Assembly (NCBI RefSeq): GCF_004346685.1
Contig: NZ_SMCO01000002.1
Span: 184,940-242,094 of the forward strand
Origin: Sulfurirhabdus autotrophica
GTDB lineage: Bacteria > Pseudomonadota > Gammaproteobacteria > Burkholderiales > SMCO01
Reading direction: 5' to 3'
DNA: 57,155 nucleotides
Positions 17,607-27,675 of this stretch are shown here, piece by piece. The position numbers were made by a program, and so were the translations under genes. The first letter of the stretch is position 1. Each line of letters begins with the position of its first letter. The notes under the pieces were generated by a model. The model made no database searches, had not been told where the DNA came from, and worked only from the letters and a program-made list of their open reading frames with translations.

Positions 17607-19247
17607 TTAGACATGTTTCACCGGTAGCCATATTGTAAAAGTTGTACCTTTATTCACCTCGCTTTGTACTTCAATACTGCCATGATGCTTCTTGACAATA
17701 CCGTAAGACATGGACAACCCTAACCCCCTTCCCTGCCCTTCTTGCTTCGTAGTGAAAAATGGCTCAAACACTCTATTAAGGTGCTCCGGCATTACTCCTT
17801 TACCCGTATCTGAAATGGATACCCACACTTCCCCGCCCTCAACTCCCGTCCCTATTGATATGGCGCCCTCCTTCTCAATTGCCTGTATTGCATTCATCAA
17901 TAAATTCATGAATACCTGATTGATCTGGGAAGGCAGACATTCCACTTCTGGAATTTGTCCATATTCCTTCTTGATTTCAGCCTTGCCTTGCAATTCTCTA
18001 CGCAAAAGGGTGAGTGTACTGTCCAGACCTTTATTCAAATCAACCCATTGCCAACGTTCCATGGCATCCGGATCGGAAAAATCCTTCAGGTTTTGCACAA
18101 TCGTTTTGACTCTTCCAATACCTTCTTTTGATTCCTTGATCAGATTTTGGAGATCAATTCGCAGAAAAGGAATATCCAGCCTTGCTTTTAATGCCTCTAA
18201 ACGATCAATCACTTCTTCGTCTGAAATACTCGTTTCTGCCTCTCCATACGCATCCAGAATCTGAAAGACATCCTTGATATACTGCTCAAACGTCCCGATA
18301 TTGCCGTATACATAACCGATCGGATTGTTAATTTCATGAGAGACACCCGCCGCGAGTTGACCAACTGATGCCAGCTTCTCCGATTGCATCAACTGGCTCT
18401 GAGTATGTGCAAGCTGGCGATGAGCCTGCTGCAATTGAACATGAGCCAGTTGCAACTCCACTTCCACCAGTTTGCGTTCAGTAATATTTGTGTGAGAAAC
18501 AACTGCCCCGCCTTTACCCCCTTCCAGCGGCGTAACATTCATCATGAACCAGCGTTTTTTGTCTGGTGAGTGACAAGGATATTCAAGAAAAAATTGGGGA
18601 AGTGAGCCGTCCAGCACTCCGGCTATACCTTCACTGGCCTGCTGCCCCCCTTCGCAGGAATGACCTGATGCCGATCGGCAAATTTCCAGATAATTGGTAC
18701 CAATTCCTGTACGCTTTAAGTCAGTTCCGTTATTAGAGGCAAACCGAACCCATGCTGCATTGACCATGGTGATGTAGCCCTGAATATCCAGCACTGCAAT
18801 ATGCTCGGTAAGTGAATCGAGAATACCCTGCAACAATTTCTCTCGCGTTTTCAGCCTGCTATCCATTTCATGCCGTTGCAAAGCGAGCTCTATTGTCAAA
18901 CGCAACTCACTTTCCTTAAGCGGTTTCATGAGATAGGCAAACGGCTGTGTAATCTTTGCCCGTTTCAAGAAGCCTTCATCGGAATGTGCTGTCAGAAAAA
19001 TGATGGGAATATCCGAATGATGATGAATCAGTTCCGCGGCAGCAATACCATCCATCTCACCTGCCAGCACCACATCCATTAAAACCAGATCAAGGCTTTG
19101 TTCAATAGCTATGCGGACTGCTTCTTCACCTGTATCAACAACCCCGGCCACTGCATATCCCAAATCCCCGAGGGTAACCCGCAAATAACCAGCCACAAAT
19201 GGTTCATCTTCAACAATCAATATAATTTTTTTCAGCATTCTTACCAT
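17607..19247 (-). CDS. Receiver-PAS-histidine kinase hybrid
   Basis: 546 residues: an N-terminal receiver (about 5-122; Asp58 in LVLMDVVLAGEMDG), a PAS domain (about 135-265, with a cluster of Cys, EICRSASGHSCEGG, that could hold a cofactor), a coiled coil, and HisKA/HATPase_c (GQLAAGVSHEINNPIGYVYG; NQVFMNLLMNAIQAIE; DTGKGVMP). The receiver is of the MDGIxAA/LMKPL type, shared with the kinase at 32520 and different from the KPW receivers in this region, so it probably receives phosphate from elsewhere or is an internal control. Two start codons are possible, 19247 or 19238; spacing of AGG is poor for the first and long for the second. It follows the GAF kinase gene by 13 bases. Confidence 0.92.
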   Translation of the reverse strand: MVRMLKKIILIVEDEPFVAGYLRVTLGDLGYAVAGVVDTGEEAVRIAIEQSLDLVLMDVVLAGEMDGIAAAELIHHHSDIPIIFLTAHSDEGFLKRAKITQPFAYLMKPLKESELRLTIELALQRHEMDSRLKTREKLLQGILDSLTEHIAVLDIQGYITMVNAAWVRFASNNGTDLKRTGIGTNYLEICRSASGHSCEGGQQASEGIAGVLDGSLPQFFLEYPCHSPDKKRWFMMNVTPLEGGKGGAVVSHTNITERKLVEVELQLAHVQLQQAHRQLAHTQSQLMQSEKLASVGQLAAGVSHEINNPIGYVYGNIGTFEQYIKDVFQILDAYGEAETSISDEEVIDRLEALKARLDIPFLRIDLQNLIKESKEGIGRVKTIVQNLKDFSDPDAMERWQWVDLNKGLDSTLTLLRRELQGKAEIKKEYGQIPEVECLPSQINQVFMNLLMNAIQAIEKEGAISIGTGVEGGEVWVSISDTGKGVMPEHLNRVFEPFFTTKQEGQGRGLGLSMSYGIVKKHHGSIEVQSEVNKGTTFTIWLPVKHV

Positions 19248-19260
19248 TTACCTGCTTGAA

Positions 19261-20658
19261 CTAATTTGGACTTGCATGGGTTTCCACGTGCCTGATTGGC
19301 AACCACACTTTAAACGCAGTCCCCTTCCCTTCTTCGCTTTGAACTTCTATCCGCCCATGATGTTTCTGAATAATGCCGTAGGATAAAGACAACCCCAGGC
19401 CGGTTCCTTTACCCACTGGTTTAGTTGTAAAAAATGGGTCAAATATCCGTTTCAGATTACCAGGGGCAATGCCTTTACCTGAGTCAGCAATTTCCACCCA
19501 TACTTCTTCCCCCTGTTTTCCGGTACGGATGGCTATTTCGCCTTTTTCTTCGATTGCATGAGCTGCATTCACAAGCAAGTTCATAAAGACCTGATTAAGC
19601 TGTGAAGAAAGGCATTCCACTTCAGGAATATCGCCATATTCCTTGATTACTTTGGCTTTGTATTTGATCTCGTTATTGACAATATTCAAGGTACTATCAA
19701 TCCCTTTAATCAGATCAGAAAAGTGCCATTCATCCGAGGTATCCACATGTGAGAAATCTTTTAAATTCTGGACAATTTGCTTGACGCGCGTAATTCCATC
19801 TTTCGACTCTCCCATTAACTCCCGCAAATCCTCTTTTAAAAATGCCATATCCAGCTTTTTTCTTTTCGCCTGTAATTGTGCTCGTACATTCGTATCAGTA
19901 ATTGCGCTTTCTGATTGTTCATAAGCATCTACCATACTGAACACGTCCTGCACGTACTTTTCCAAGGTACTCAGGTTGGAGTAAACATAACCTATAGGAT
20001 TGTTTATTTCATGGGCCACACCTGCTGCCAATTGACCAATTGACGCCATTTTCTCTGACTGCAGCAACTGATTTTGCGTCTCCGCAAGCTTTGCATTTAC
20101 CTGCTTCAATTCTTCAATGCGGCGATTTTGATCAACATGCAATTGCATGTTGGCTAATGCCAGACTCACCATATTTAATAAAGCCGTTCCCTGTTCCATA
20201 TCAGTTTCTGCAAAAGGTGGCGTGGCATTGGGTCGGTTAACACTTATCGCGCCTATTACACGATCCTGAACTTTTAATGGCCAGCATATGGCAGAGTTGG
20301 ATAAGGTTAGGGCTGCACCACGACCTTCTCTATTACGCTGAAAACGAACGTCATTTGAAGCATCACCGTTCAGCAGCAACGGGCTACCTTCCTGTGCTAC
20401 CCATCCCAACACCCCGCCCCCTAGTTTCACTGAACTGCCAACCACGCCTTCTGGCAAATCAATGCCGGCGACAATGGTAAGATTGTCTCCCTTAGCATCA
20501 CGCAATGCCAATGAACCACTTTTTCCTTCAAACCCATCAACAATATGTTCAATAATCTGCTGATAAATAGCGTCGGTATTTTCCCGCAGTGCAACATCCT
20601 GCCCAAGACGATATAAATCATAAATCCAGGAAAGTTTCGTCATCCGGTCAAAAGCCAT
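19261..20658 (-). CDS. GAF-domain sensor histidine kinase
   Basis: 465 residues, soluble. Residues about 15-175 form a GAF domain (GKSGSLALRDAKGDNLTIVAG, GVLGWVAQEGSPLLLN, VIGAISVNRP). A coiled coil precedes HisKA with H217 (AAGVAHEINNPIGYVYS) and a complete HATPase_c with NQVFMNLLVNAAHAIEEKG. It is the first of four tandem kinases with related transmitters and lies 19 bases after the HDOD gene, so it is probably in one transcript with it. GAF-HK proteins of this type bind small molecules or nucleotides; nothing here identifies which. Confidence 0.92.
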   Translation of the reverse strand: MAFDRMTKLSWIYDLYRLGQDVALRENTDAIYQQIIEHIVDGFEGKSGSLALRDAKGDNLTIVAGIDLPEGVVGSSVKLGGGVLGWVAQEGSPLLLNGDASNDVRFQRNREGRGAALTLSNSAICWPLKVQDRVIGAISVNRPNATPPFAETDMEQGTALLNMVSLALANMQLHVDQNRRIEELKQVNAKLAETQNQLLQSEKMASIGQLAAGVAHEINNPIGYVYSNLSTLEKYVQDVFSMVDAYEQSESAITDTNVRAQLQAKRKKLDMAFLKEDLRELMGESKDGITRVKQIVQNLKDFSHVDTSDEWHFSDLIKGIDSTLNIVNNEIKYKAKVIKEYGDIPEVECLSSQLNQVFMNLLVNAAHAIEEKGEIAIRTGKQGEEVWVEIADSGKGIAPGNLKRIFDPFFTTKPVGKGTGLGLSLSYGIIQKHHGRIEVQSEEGKGTAFKVWLPIRHVETHASPN

Positions 20659-20677
20659 GCCAACCCCTTATCAATTT

Positions 20678-21511
20678 TTATGCAGATAGCAGCAGGTTTG
20701 CACCAGCATTGACCTCATCAGTATCAGGCAAACCCTCCTCTATATCTGCCCAGTTAATCCGAAGGCGTTCACGCAACACTTCCGACACGCTACTTGCCAA
20801 CGCATCACCACTTAAACCGCTTTCAATCAGTGCCGCCACATGCACAATACCGGTAACTGGTTCGAATGGATTCTGATCGGGTAAATGCCAAAAGCGAATG
20901 ACGTGTTCGATTGATTGAGGGAAGTTCCAGTATTTGGCAACTTCTGCACCAATCACGATATGATCGAACCCCAGAATCGCCTTCTCAATTTCAAACAGAT
21001 CTTCACCGGATGCATGCTGTTTTTCCAGCACACTTGAAAACTGCTCCTGCATACAAGTGTCCAGCACTAGTTGCCCGATATCATGAAACATGCCCGCAGT
21101 GAATGCCATACCTTGATCTTGCTTGAGAAGCTTTGCCAGCGCCTTGGCATATGCAGCAACACGGAAACTGCGTTTCCAGTATGCATGTCGATCAAACAAA
21201 CTTTCTTCGCCTGCTGGAAAAGCCTTCACAAATCCCGCTGACAATGCCAATGAACGAATATTGTTGAACCCCATCACCACTACAGCATCCTGCATGGAGC
21301 CAATTTTTCTGGGTAACCCGTAAAAAGACGAATTTGCCACGCGAAGAATTTTTGCAGTCAAGCCTTGATCCTGTTCAATTTTATGAGCAAGTACATGACT
21401 ATCCATATCAGGATCGCTAAAACTGCTAATCACTTCCTGTATCACAACTGGAATTACGGGAAGTTGATGCAATTTTGCAAGCACTTCCTTCATTTGAATG
21501 CCATCTGTCAT
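20678..21511 (-). CDS. HDOD domain protein
   Basis: 277 residues, almost entirely one HDOD domain (about 15-215): LPVIPVVIQEVISSFSDPD, LTAKILRVANSSFYGLPR and FTAGMFHDIGQLVL. HDOD proteins are HD-superfamily members usually without catalytic function that act as scaffolds in two-component, chemotaxis and c-di-GMP networks. Here it sits between the KPW regulators and the tandem kinases, all in the same direction with short gaps. The start ATG has AGGAAG about 11 bases upstream; an ATG six codons in is a weaker alternative. Role in the array is inferred from context. Confidence 0.9.
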   Translation of the reverse strand: MTDGIQMKEVLAKLHQLPVIPVVIQEVISSFSDPDMDSHVLAHKIEQDQGLTAKILRVANSSFYGLPRKIGSMQDAVVVMGFNNIRSLALSAGFVKAFPAGEESLFDRHAYWKRSFRVAAYAKALAKLLKQDQGMAFTAGMFHDIGQLVLDTCMQEQFSSVLEKQHASGEDLFEIEKAILGFDHIVIGAEVAKYWNFPQSIEHVIRFWHLPDQNPFEPVTGIVHVAALIESGLSGDALASSVSEVLRERLRINWADIEEGLPDTDEVNAGANLLLSA

Positions 21512-21564
21512 TTTTATATCACTTCCTGGAAAAACTGATTTTTAGATTGATAGAAGCTGGCTTC

Positions 21565-22386
21565 CTATGAAACAGGATCAATAACTAACACCACGCCTTT
21601 CGCATGAGAAAGTTCACCCATGGAGTAGCACCAGTAATTCACATCTTGTCCACCTGAAAGGCTCAATTGTTTTTTGCCGGTCTGCTTGAAACATTCCTTG
21701 GTTGTAGCGTTAGCCAACAACTCCGCAGGTATCATTTCGCTAGCCATCTCTCCCAGCAAGGGCCGTTCACCATTCCCACCAAACATCTTATGTGCCATTT
21801 GGTTGGCAATGGCGATTAATCCGTCATCCCCAATCCCCAACACGGCAACAGGCAGAAAATCCAGAATATCCTGTGAAATCTGTAAAATATGCATATTGCG
21901 CACGATTTCACGGGTTTTATCTTCTACCCGCTGCTCAAGTTCATGATTGATCTTGGATAAAGCTTCATTAGCTTCTCTTAATTGCAATGTCAGCCGGATA
22001 TTTTCAATTTTCATCTCATAGCGACGAAATGCCTCTTCCACGTTTGCCCGCAGCAATTCATCTTCCCACGGTTTAGTCAGAAATTTGTAGATGGCTCCCC
22101 GGTTAATGGCATCTGTCACCGAATTCAGATCGGTATAGCCACTTAACACAATGCGCACAGTATCCGGATAAAGTTCTTTCACTTTGCTCAAAAACTCCAC
22201 CCCGGTCATTTCTGGCATACGCTGGTCTGAAATAATGACGCCCACATTGTTTTTCGACAACAGCTCCAGCCCCTCCTTACCACTACTCGCCCTTAGAATT
22301 TGATAGCCATCCCGACGCAGCAAACGCACCAAGGCAGAGGCAATATTCTCTTCATCATCTACCAACAGCAATGTACGTTCCATCAT
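21565..22386 (-). CDS. Receiver-PAS response regulator
   Basis: 273 residues: receiver (1-125, Asp54 in ISDQRMPEMTG, TKPWEDELLR), a coiled coil (about 125-170), and a C-terminal PAS domain (about 175-270, DFLPVAVLGIGDDGLIAIAN). It has no enzymatic output. It overlaps the upstream GGDEF-EAL regulator by four bases (ATGA), which implies coupled translation, and the two receivers are near copies of one another (both have the unusual Gln after the phospho-Asp). It may report redox or ligand state through PAS to the same kinases, or titrate phosphate. Confidence 0.9.
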   Translation of the reverse strand: MMERTLLLVDDEENIASALVRLLRRDGYQILRASSGKEGLELLSKNNVGVIISDQRMPEMTGVEFLSKVKELYPDTVRIVLSGYTDLNSVTDAINRGAIYKFLTKPWEDELLRANVEEAFRRYEMKIENIRLTLQLREANEALSKINHELEQRVEDKTREIVRNMHILQISQDILDFLPVAVLGIGDDGLIAIANQMAHKMFGGNGERPLLGEMASEMIPAELLANATTKECFKQTGKKQLSLSGGQDVNYWCYSMGELSHAKGVVLVIDPVS

Positions 22387-24182
22387 GCTTCCTTTATGTA
22401 TAATAGCTTGCCTTCCTGCAGCAAGCGGGTAATCTCTGCAGCAGGCAACGGCTTACTAAACAGATATCCCTGCACATCATCACATTTTGATGCTTGCAAA
22501 AAGGCCAATTGCTCTTTTGTTTCTACACCTTCTGCGATTACCTTTAACTTAAGGCTATGACCCAAAGCAATGATCGCTGTGACAATTGACGCATCGTCCG
22601 GACTGGTTGAGAGATCACGCACAAATGACTGGTCGATTTTCAAGGTATCAATCGGAAAGCGCTTCAAATAACTCAGGGAGGAATATCCCGTTCCAAAGTC
22701 ATCAATGGAAATCTGCACGCCCATCTCATGCAGGCTCTTCAAGGTGGCAATAGTGCCTTCAACATCTTTCATGATCAGGCTTTCGGTCAACTCCACCTCC
22801 AGACAGCCAGATGCATAGTTCAACCCGACCTCATCCAGAATTGTTGCGATAATCTGGCTCAACCCCGGCTGCCTGAATTGCAACGCCGACAAATTGACTG
22901 CCACACGCAGCCTCGGAAATTCCATGGCCTGCCATTGTTTGATTTGAGTCGCTGCAGCACGTAACACCCATTCCCCCACCGGTACAATCAAACCGGTTTC
23001 TTCGAGTATTGGAATGAACTGGGCTGGTGCCATCAATCCTTTTTCAGGGTGCTGCCAGCGTAACAAAGCTTCCATGCCTATAATTTTGCCGCTTTCCAGA
23101 CTGATTTGCGGCTGGTAATAAAGTAAAAATTCATTTCGCTCCAACGCCCGGCGTAATACACCTTCAAGCAAGAGCCGCTGTAGCGAACTGGCATTCATTT
23201 GTTCGGTATAAAACTGAAAATTGCTCCTGCCCTGTTCCTTGGCGTGATACATCGCCGTTTCGGCATTTTTGATCAGCGTTGTCGTATCCTTGCCATCCAT
23301 GGGAGAAACACTGACACCAATACTGGAAGTAATAAAGATTTCATGTCCTTCAATCAGAAAAGGCGCCGACAGCAATTCCAGAAATTCCTGCGCTTTTTCA
23401 CCCGCTTCATGGTAATGACCAAACCCGATCAAAGCGAATGAAAAATCGTCTCCGCCCGTCCGGGCAACCGTGTCCCCCGTTCGTATACAACTGACAAGTC
23501 TTTCCGCCACTGCACCCAACAACTTGTCACCCACAGGGTGCCCCAGAGACTCATTTATATTTTTAAAACGGTCCAGATCAAGCAGCATCACCACTACCAG
23601 TTTTCCGTTCCGTTCAGCCTGCGCCAGTGCCTGTTTCAATCTGTCGCAAAATAGAAACCGATTAGGCAGATTGGTAATGGTGTCAAAATGGACTATCTGC
23701 TCAATACGCTGATCTTTTTCCTTTACCAGCGCGGCCATTTCTTGATTAATACGCATCAAAGTCTGGTTAGCTGCCTGAATTTCTCTGGATAGCCGCTCTC
23801 TTTCCTGTGCTAATTCATAATGTAAAAATGCTTCCGTTACATTGCTGCGTAAAACCTCGTCATCCCATGGCTTAGTCAGATACTTATAAACTGAGCCTTG
23901 ATTGACCGCAGCTTTCACTGAATCAAGATCAGCATAGCCACTCAACACCATACGAATGGTATCGGGATGATGATCCCTCACTTGCGTTAACAATTCTATT
24001 CCCGTCATTTCCGGCATGCGCTGGTCAGTTATTACCACCCCAACCCTGTGCTGTTCCAATATACCAAGCGCAACCTTGCCGCTAGTCGCTGTCAATATCT
24101 GATAACCATCCCGACGCAACAGGCGTGCAAGGGATGCGGTAACATTTTCTTCATCATCGACCAATAGCAGCACTCTATCCAT
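22383..24182 (-). CDS. Receiver-GGDEF-EAL response regulator
   Basis: 599 residues: receiver (1-125, Asp53 in ITDQRMPEMTG, TKPWDDEVLR), coiled coil, GGDEF (about 165-330) and EAL (about 345-590). The GGDEF signature reads TGGDDF, with the catalytic Glu changed to Asp; an RxxD inhibitory site (RTGD) sits five residues before it. The EAL domain has EALLRW and [22 protein letters not shown]-type residues intact (the motif continues with KIDQSFV). Known family logic predicts net c-di-GMP phosphodiesterase activity controlled by phosphorylation, with GGDEF as a regulatory GTP sensor. It overlaps the next gene as ATGA and is the first gene of the - strand array ending at 6786; the 187 bases upstream hold its promoter region. 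Confidence 0.92.
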   Translation of the reverse strand: MDRVLLLVDDEENVTASLARLLRRDGYQILTATSGKVALGILEQHRVGVVITDQRMPEMTGIELLTQVRDHHPDTIRMVLSGYADLDSVKAAVNQGSVYKYLTKPWDDEVLRSNVTEAFLHYELAQERERLSREIQAANQTLMRINQEMAALVKEKDQRIEQIVHFDTITNLPNRFLFCDRLKQALAQAERNGKLVVVMLLDLDRFKNINESLGHPVGDKLLGAVAERLVSCIRTGDTVARTGGDDFSFALIGFGHYHEAGEKAQEFLELLSAPFLIEGHEIFITSSIGVSVSPMDGKDTTTLIKNAETAMYHAKEQGRSNFQFYTEQMNASSLQRLLLEGVLRRALERNEFLLYYQPQISLESGKIIGMEALLRWQHPEKGLMAPAQFIPILEETGLIVPVGEWVLRAAATQIKQWQAMEFPRLRVAVNLSALQFRQPGLSQIIATILDEVGLNYASGCLEVELTESLIMKDVEGTIATLKSLHEMGVQISIDDFGTGYSSLSYLKRFPIDTLKIDQSFVRDLSTSPDDASIVTAIIALGHSLKLKVIAEGVETKEQLAFLQASKCDDVQGYLFSKPLPAAEITRLLQEGKLLYIKEA

Positions 24183-24369
24183 GTCGCACTCTGATTTTTA
24201 GGCACACCAAACTACCCACCGACAAATTAATTTCCAAAAATGCTCACTCCTATTCCATCAAACGCGAATACCGACTATTAAAACAATATTTAATAATTGG
24301 GATATATCTGGATACTTTTGGATTATAGATTACCTATTCAATATGGCTGATATGTTTGAAATTTCTTGT

Positions 24370-27321
24370 CTATGAAGACCATAGCCCACGTCCTTCCTTC
24401 AATAGTTTGACAACCTGCTCAGCTGGCAACGGTGGACTAAAGAAATAACCCTGCATCTGGTCACAGTTGTGATCCCGCAAAAACTGGAGTTGTTCCGCAG
24501 TTTCCACCCCTTCTGCGATTACCTGTAATTTCATGCTATGGGCCAGTGCAATCACGGCCGTAGCAATAGCGGCATCATCGGCATCAGTTGTAATGTCCCT
24601 GACAAAAGACTGGTCAATCTTGAGATAACCAATGGGGAATCGCTTCAGATAGCTCAAACTGGAATAACCAGTACCAAAGTCATCAATAGCCAGTTTTATG
24701 CCCATATTACTGAGCGTTCGCAAAGTTTCCACAGCCGCATCGGGATTTTCCATAATGATACTTTCGGTTATCTCCAGCTCCAGGCCCGCCGCATCACACT
24801 CTGTCTCATGCAACACCCTTGACACCACTTCCACTAGATTCTGTTGCATAAACTGGCGAGCTGACAGATTAACCGCAATCCGGCATACGTTCACTCCGGC
24901 ATTTTTCCACGCTGCGTACTGAGCGCAAGCCGTTCGCAACACCCACTCTCCGATCGGTACAATCAACCCGGTTTCCTCGGCAATCGGGATAAAATCCAGA
25001 GGGGAAACCATTTTCTGCCCTGGAGGCTGCCAGCGTAACAAGGCTTCCATCCCTTCTATTTCGCCACTCACAAGATTTACTTTAGGCTGGTAGTACAAAA
25101 TAAATTCCTTACGCTCCAAGGCACGTCGCAACCCACTTTCAAGAGTCAAACGGTCCATGGCCCGGGCATTCATATCCTGAGCATAAAATTGATAGTTATT
25201 CCTGCCCGCATCCTTCGCCCTATACATTGCCGTATCGGCATTTTTCAGCAAAACCTGGGCATTATGGCCATCCCTCGGGAATAGGCTGATGCCTATGCTG
25301 GCAGTGGGATAAAACTCAGTACCGTTCATTGCCAAGGGCTGAGATAGCGAGTCCAGCGCCTTATGGGCAACCATAGACACATCCAGCTCACTGGCAATAT
25401 CTGTCAATACAACCACAAACTCATCACCACCGAGCCGGGCAACCGTATCACCATCACGCACAGTGGACAAAAGCCTGTGGCCGGCTTCTACAATAACCTT
25501 ATCGCCTATGTCATGCCCCAGACTGTCATTAATATTCTTGAAGCGATCCAGATCAATAAACATGACGGCCACCTGCTTTTCAGATCGCGCGGCATAGGAT
25601 ATGGCTTGTGATAGTCGGTCCTGCAATAGTGTTCGATTGGAAAGGCCAGTCAATGCATCATGATTTACCAGATGTACCAACTCTGCCTCAATCCGCTTAC
25701 GCCGCGAAATATCCTCGATTACCGAAATAAAATAGTTGGGCTGCCCATCCGCGTTTCGTGCCAACGAAACTGTCAGATTGATCCAGATATAGGCGCCGCT
25801 TTTATGTATATAGCGTTTTTCCAGAGAATAATCATGAATCTCTTCGGCCAGCATTTTACGGATAAATTCGAGATCTTCATCCAAATCGTCTGGATGAGTC
25901 ACATCTTGAAATGTAAAACCCAGCAATTCTTCTTCAGAATAACCGGTGATCTCGCATAACTTCTGATTTACGCGCAACCATCGCCCTTCAAGGGAAACAT
26001 GCGCCAACCCCATGGCTGCCTGACTAAACGTTGCACGAAAACGTTCTTCACTTTCTCGCAGACTCGCATCCGCTTCTATGCGCGACGTCATATCGCGAGC
26101 TACTGCCACCAGAATATCTTTACCTTCTGACTTCAGCGCCCGAATGTAAATTTCCACCGAAATGCGGTCACCATTCTTACGTTCGTGAATGGTTTCAAGA
26201 ATGCCCGTCTTGGTATCACTCTTGATAATTTCATCAAAACGGCTCTCCAGCTCACTTTGGCTAATATTCGGCTTAAGATCCAGTGGCCCGAGCGCCAGCA
26301 GTTCTTTACGACTATATCCCAGCATATTCCAGGCTGTTTCGTTTGCATCGATAAAACGCATTAGATCGCGATCAATCAGATAAATGGCATCAATAGAACT
26401 ATCCAGTGCCATGCGAAAGCGCTGCAAAGCATTCTGCGACTGCGTTCGTTCTGTCACATCCTGCATCATCAACAGCAAAACATGCTCCCCCTCAAGCAAG
26501 GTTCCTGAGATATTGAACTCAAAATAGCGATTACCCGAATCAGAAGGTAAGGTAATCGACAGATTGTGTTGATGGATATTGCTTGATAAAACCTGTGCAG
26601 CACTTTTGACAAGAAGCGGGCTACGAATCACTTCAAAAAGGGGCACACCTGCATAGATATCTTCTTCCGCAAGACCTAACATGCGTCTCAATGTGCGATT
26701 TGTCGACTGAATATTCAGATCATGATCTACTATGATCATGCCGGACGGCATGCATCGAATAATCTGCTCAGCGTAATTCTGATGCTGCAAAATGACCTGG
26801 CGGTCAGCCTGAAAGTAGGTATCCAGCGCAAGCCCCATATCGAGGCTCACGATCTTGAGCAACGCATCATAGGTAGGCATCACCTTTTCAGGTTCATCAG
26901 CCAAGGTCCGCCACAATACCGGCATCAAATCTGAAAGATATTTGCGATAGGCACCCAGATACCATTTGGGTTCAAGCCCTATACGCTGGTGCACCAGCCC
27001 CACGCGCAAACGGTTCTTCACATACTCAGGGCCATAATCACCCTGTGTCAACTTGCTAAAATAGGCAGACTGGGAAGCCCGGAGACGATTGATTGTTTCA
27101 ACATCAGGCAGGAGGGTACGAAGCTGGGGAAATTCAAGAAGATGCGAATAAAAAGAATCGGCGAAGGAATAGGACTCCTGTTCCAGCCGTTCATGTATTT
27201 GCTTTAAAAGCGCAATATCAGCAGGCGTAATTTCAAGAAAGGACTCGCGCTGCGCGATCTCTTCCTGGTCTAGCCCCATTTCACGGGCAAGTGCTTCCAC
27301 AGCCTCGTTAATATCTTTCAT
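24370..27321 (-). CDS. Globin-coupled sensor with PAS domains, GGDEF and EAL
   Basis: 983 residues. Residues about 15-165 are a sensor globin: the segment [20 protein letters not shown] carries the proximal heme His (H111). PAS domains follow (about 175-290, 295-415 and 420-545), then GGDEF (about 550-715, RLGGDEF intact, RDGD inhibitory site) and EAL (about 725-975, [25 protein letters not shown]). Globin-coupled diguanylate cyclases such as DosC bind O2 at the heme and change c-di-GMP output; this one adds PAS domains and an EAL domain. ATG at 27321 was chosen over a GTG 12 bases upstream because ggtggg lies 8 bases before it. Its leader carries a 20-nt element shared with another c-di-GMP gene (27364-27383). 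Confidence 0.93.
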   Translation of the reverse strand: MKDINEAVEALAREMGLDQEEIAQRESFLEITPADIALLKQIHERLEQESYSFADSFYSHLLEFPQLRTLLPDVETINRLRASQSAYFSKLTQGDYGPEYVKNRLRVGLVHQRIGLEPKWYLGAYRKYLSDLMPVLWRTLADEPEKVMPTYDALLKIVSLDMGLALDTYFQADRQVILQHQNYAEQIIRCMPSGMIIVDHDLNIQSTNRTLRRMLGLAEEDIYAGVPLFEVIRSPLLVKSAAQVLSSNIHQHNLSITLPSDSGNRYFEFNISGTLLEGEHVLLLMMQDVTERTQSQNALQRFRMALDSSIDAIYLIDRDLMRFIDANETAWNMLGYSRKELLALGPLDLKPNISQSELESRFDEIIKSDTKTGILETIHERKNGDRISVEIYIRALKSEGKDILVAVARDMTSRIEADASLRESEERFRATFSQAAMGLAHVSLEGRWLRVNQKLCEITGYSEEELLGFTFQDVTHPDDLDEDLEFIRKMLAEEIHDYSLEKRYIHKSGAYIWINLTVSLARNADGQPNYFISVIEDISRRKRIEAELVHLVNHDALTGLSNRTLLQDRLSQAISYAARSEKQVAVMFIDLDRFKNINDSLGHDIGDKVIVEAGHRLLSTVRDGDTVARLGGDEFVVVLTDIASELDVSMVAHKALDSLSQPLAMNGTEFYPTASIGISLFPRDGHNAQVLLKNADTAMYRAKDAGRNNYQFYAQDMNARAMDRLTLESGLRRALERKEFILYYQPKVNLVSGEIEGMEALLRWQPPGQKMVSPLDFIPIAEETGLIVPIGEWVLRTACAQYAAWKNAGVNVCRIAVNLSARQFMQQNLVEVVSRVLHETECDAAGLELEITESIIMENPDAAVETLRTLSNMGIKLAIDDFGTGYSSLSYLKRFPIGYLKIDQSFVRDITTDADDAAIATAVIALAHSMKLQVIAEGVETAEQLQFLRDHNCDQMQGYFFSPPLPAEQVVKLLKEGRGLWSS

Positions 27322-27675
27322 GCATAAACCCACCAGCTTTTTGTTTTTTTCTGTTCAACAAGCAGCAACGGGGTTTAGGTTGCATACATAAATAAATAAC
27401 TTATACAGATATACTAAAGTAAATTAGTCAACAATACAATACTCAACTGTATGGTATTTCTCTTGAATTATGAAAAAATTAATACCAAATCAATAAGTTA
27501 AAATACACCCCGCTTGAATGGGGTTATACAGGTACGGTTACTACAATACTGAATGGATCATGGTGTCATCACCCGCTACAAAGCTGATTACCAACTCGAG
27601 CTTGAACCTGCACTACGAAAAGAAAGACCAAACGTACCGACAAATATAGCTGAATACGCAGAAAATTTTCAAATT
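27322..27675. other. Intergenic leader of the globin-coupled sensor gene
   Basis: 354 AT-rich bases without a supported gene. It holds the 20-nt palindromic element at 27364-27383 close to the downstream start and a hairpin at 27507-27524 (ACCCC, 8-base loop, GGGGT) followed on the - strand by gtattttaa. The hairpin could end transcription of the CZB gene upstream, though it lies 150 bases beyond its stop and its T-tract is poor. Confidence 0.5.
27364..27383 (-). promoter_or_regulatory. 20-nt palindromic leader element, copy 1
   Basis: On the + strand it reads AGCAACGGGGTTTAGGTTGC, an imperfect palindrome with arms GCAAC and GTTGC. It lies 42 bases before the ATG of the globin-coupled sensor gene. 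A second copy with 18 of 20 identical bases lies at 31770-31789 in front of the diguanylate cyclase gene, in the same orientation. It could be a protein-binding site or an RNA hairpin with a 5-bp stem; the sequence alone does not decide. Confidence 0.5.

Noticed and set aside
27364-27383. The shared leader element as a GEMM-type c-di-GMP riboswitch
   Set aside because: The invariant GCAAAGCC-type core and the tetraloop/receptor parts are missing; only a short palindrome is present.
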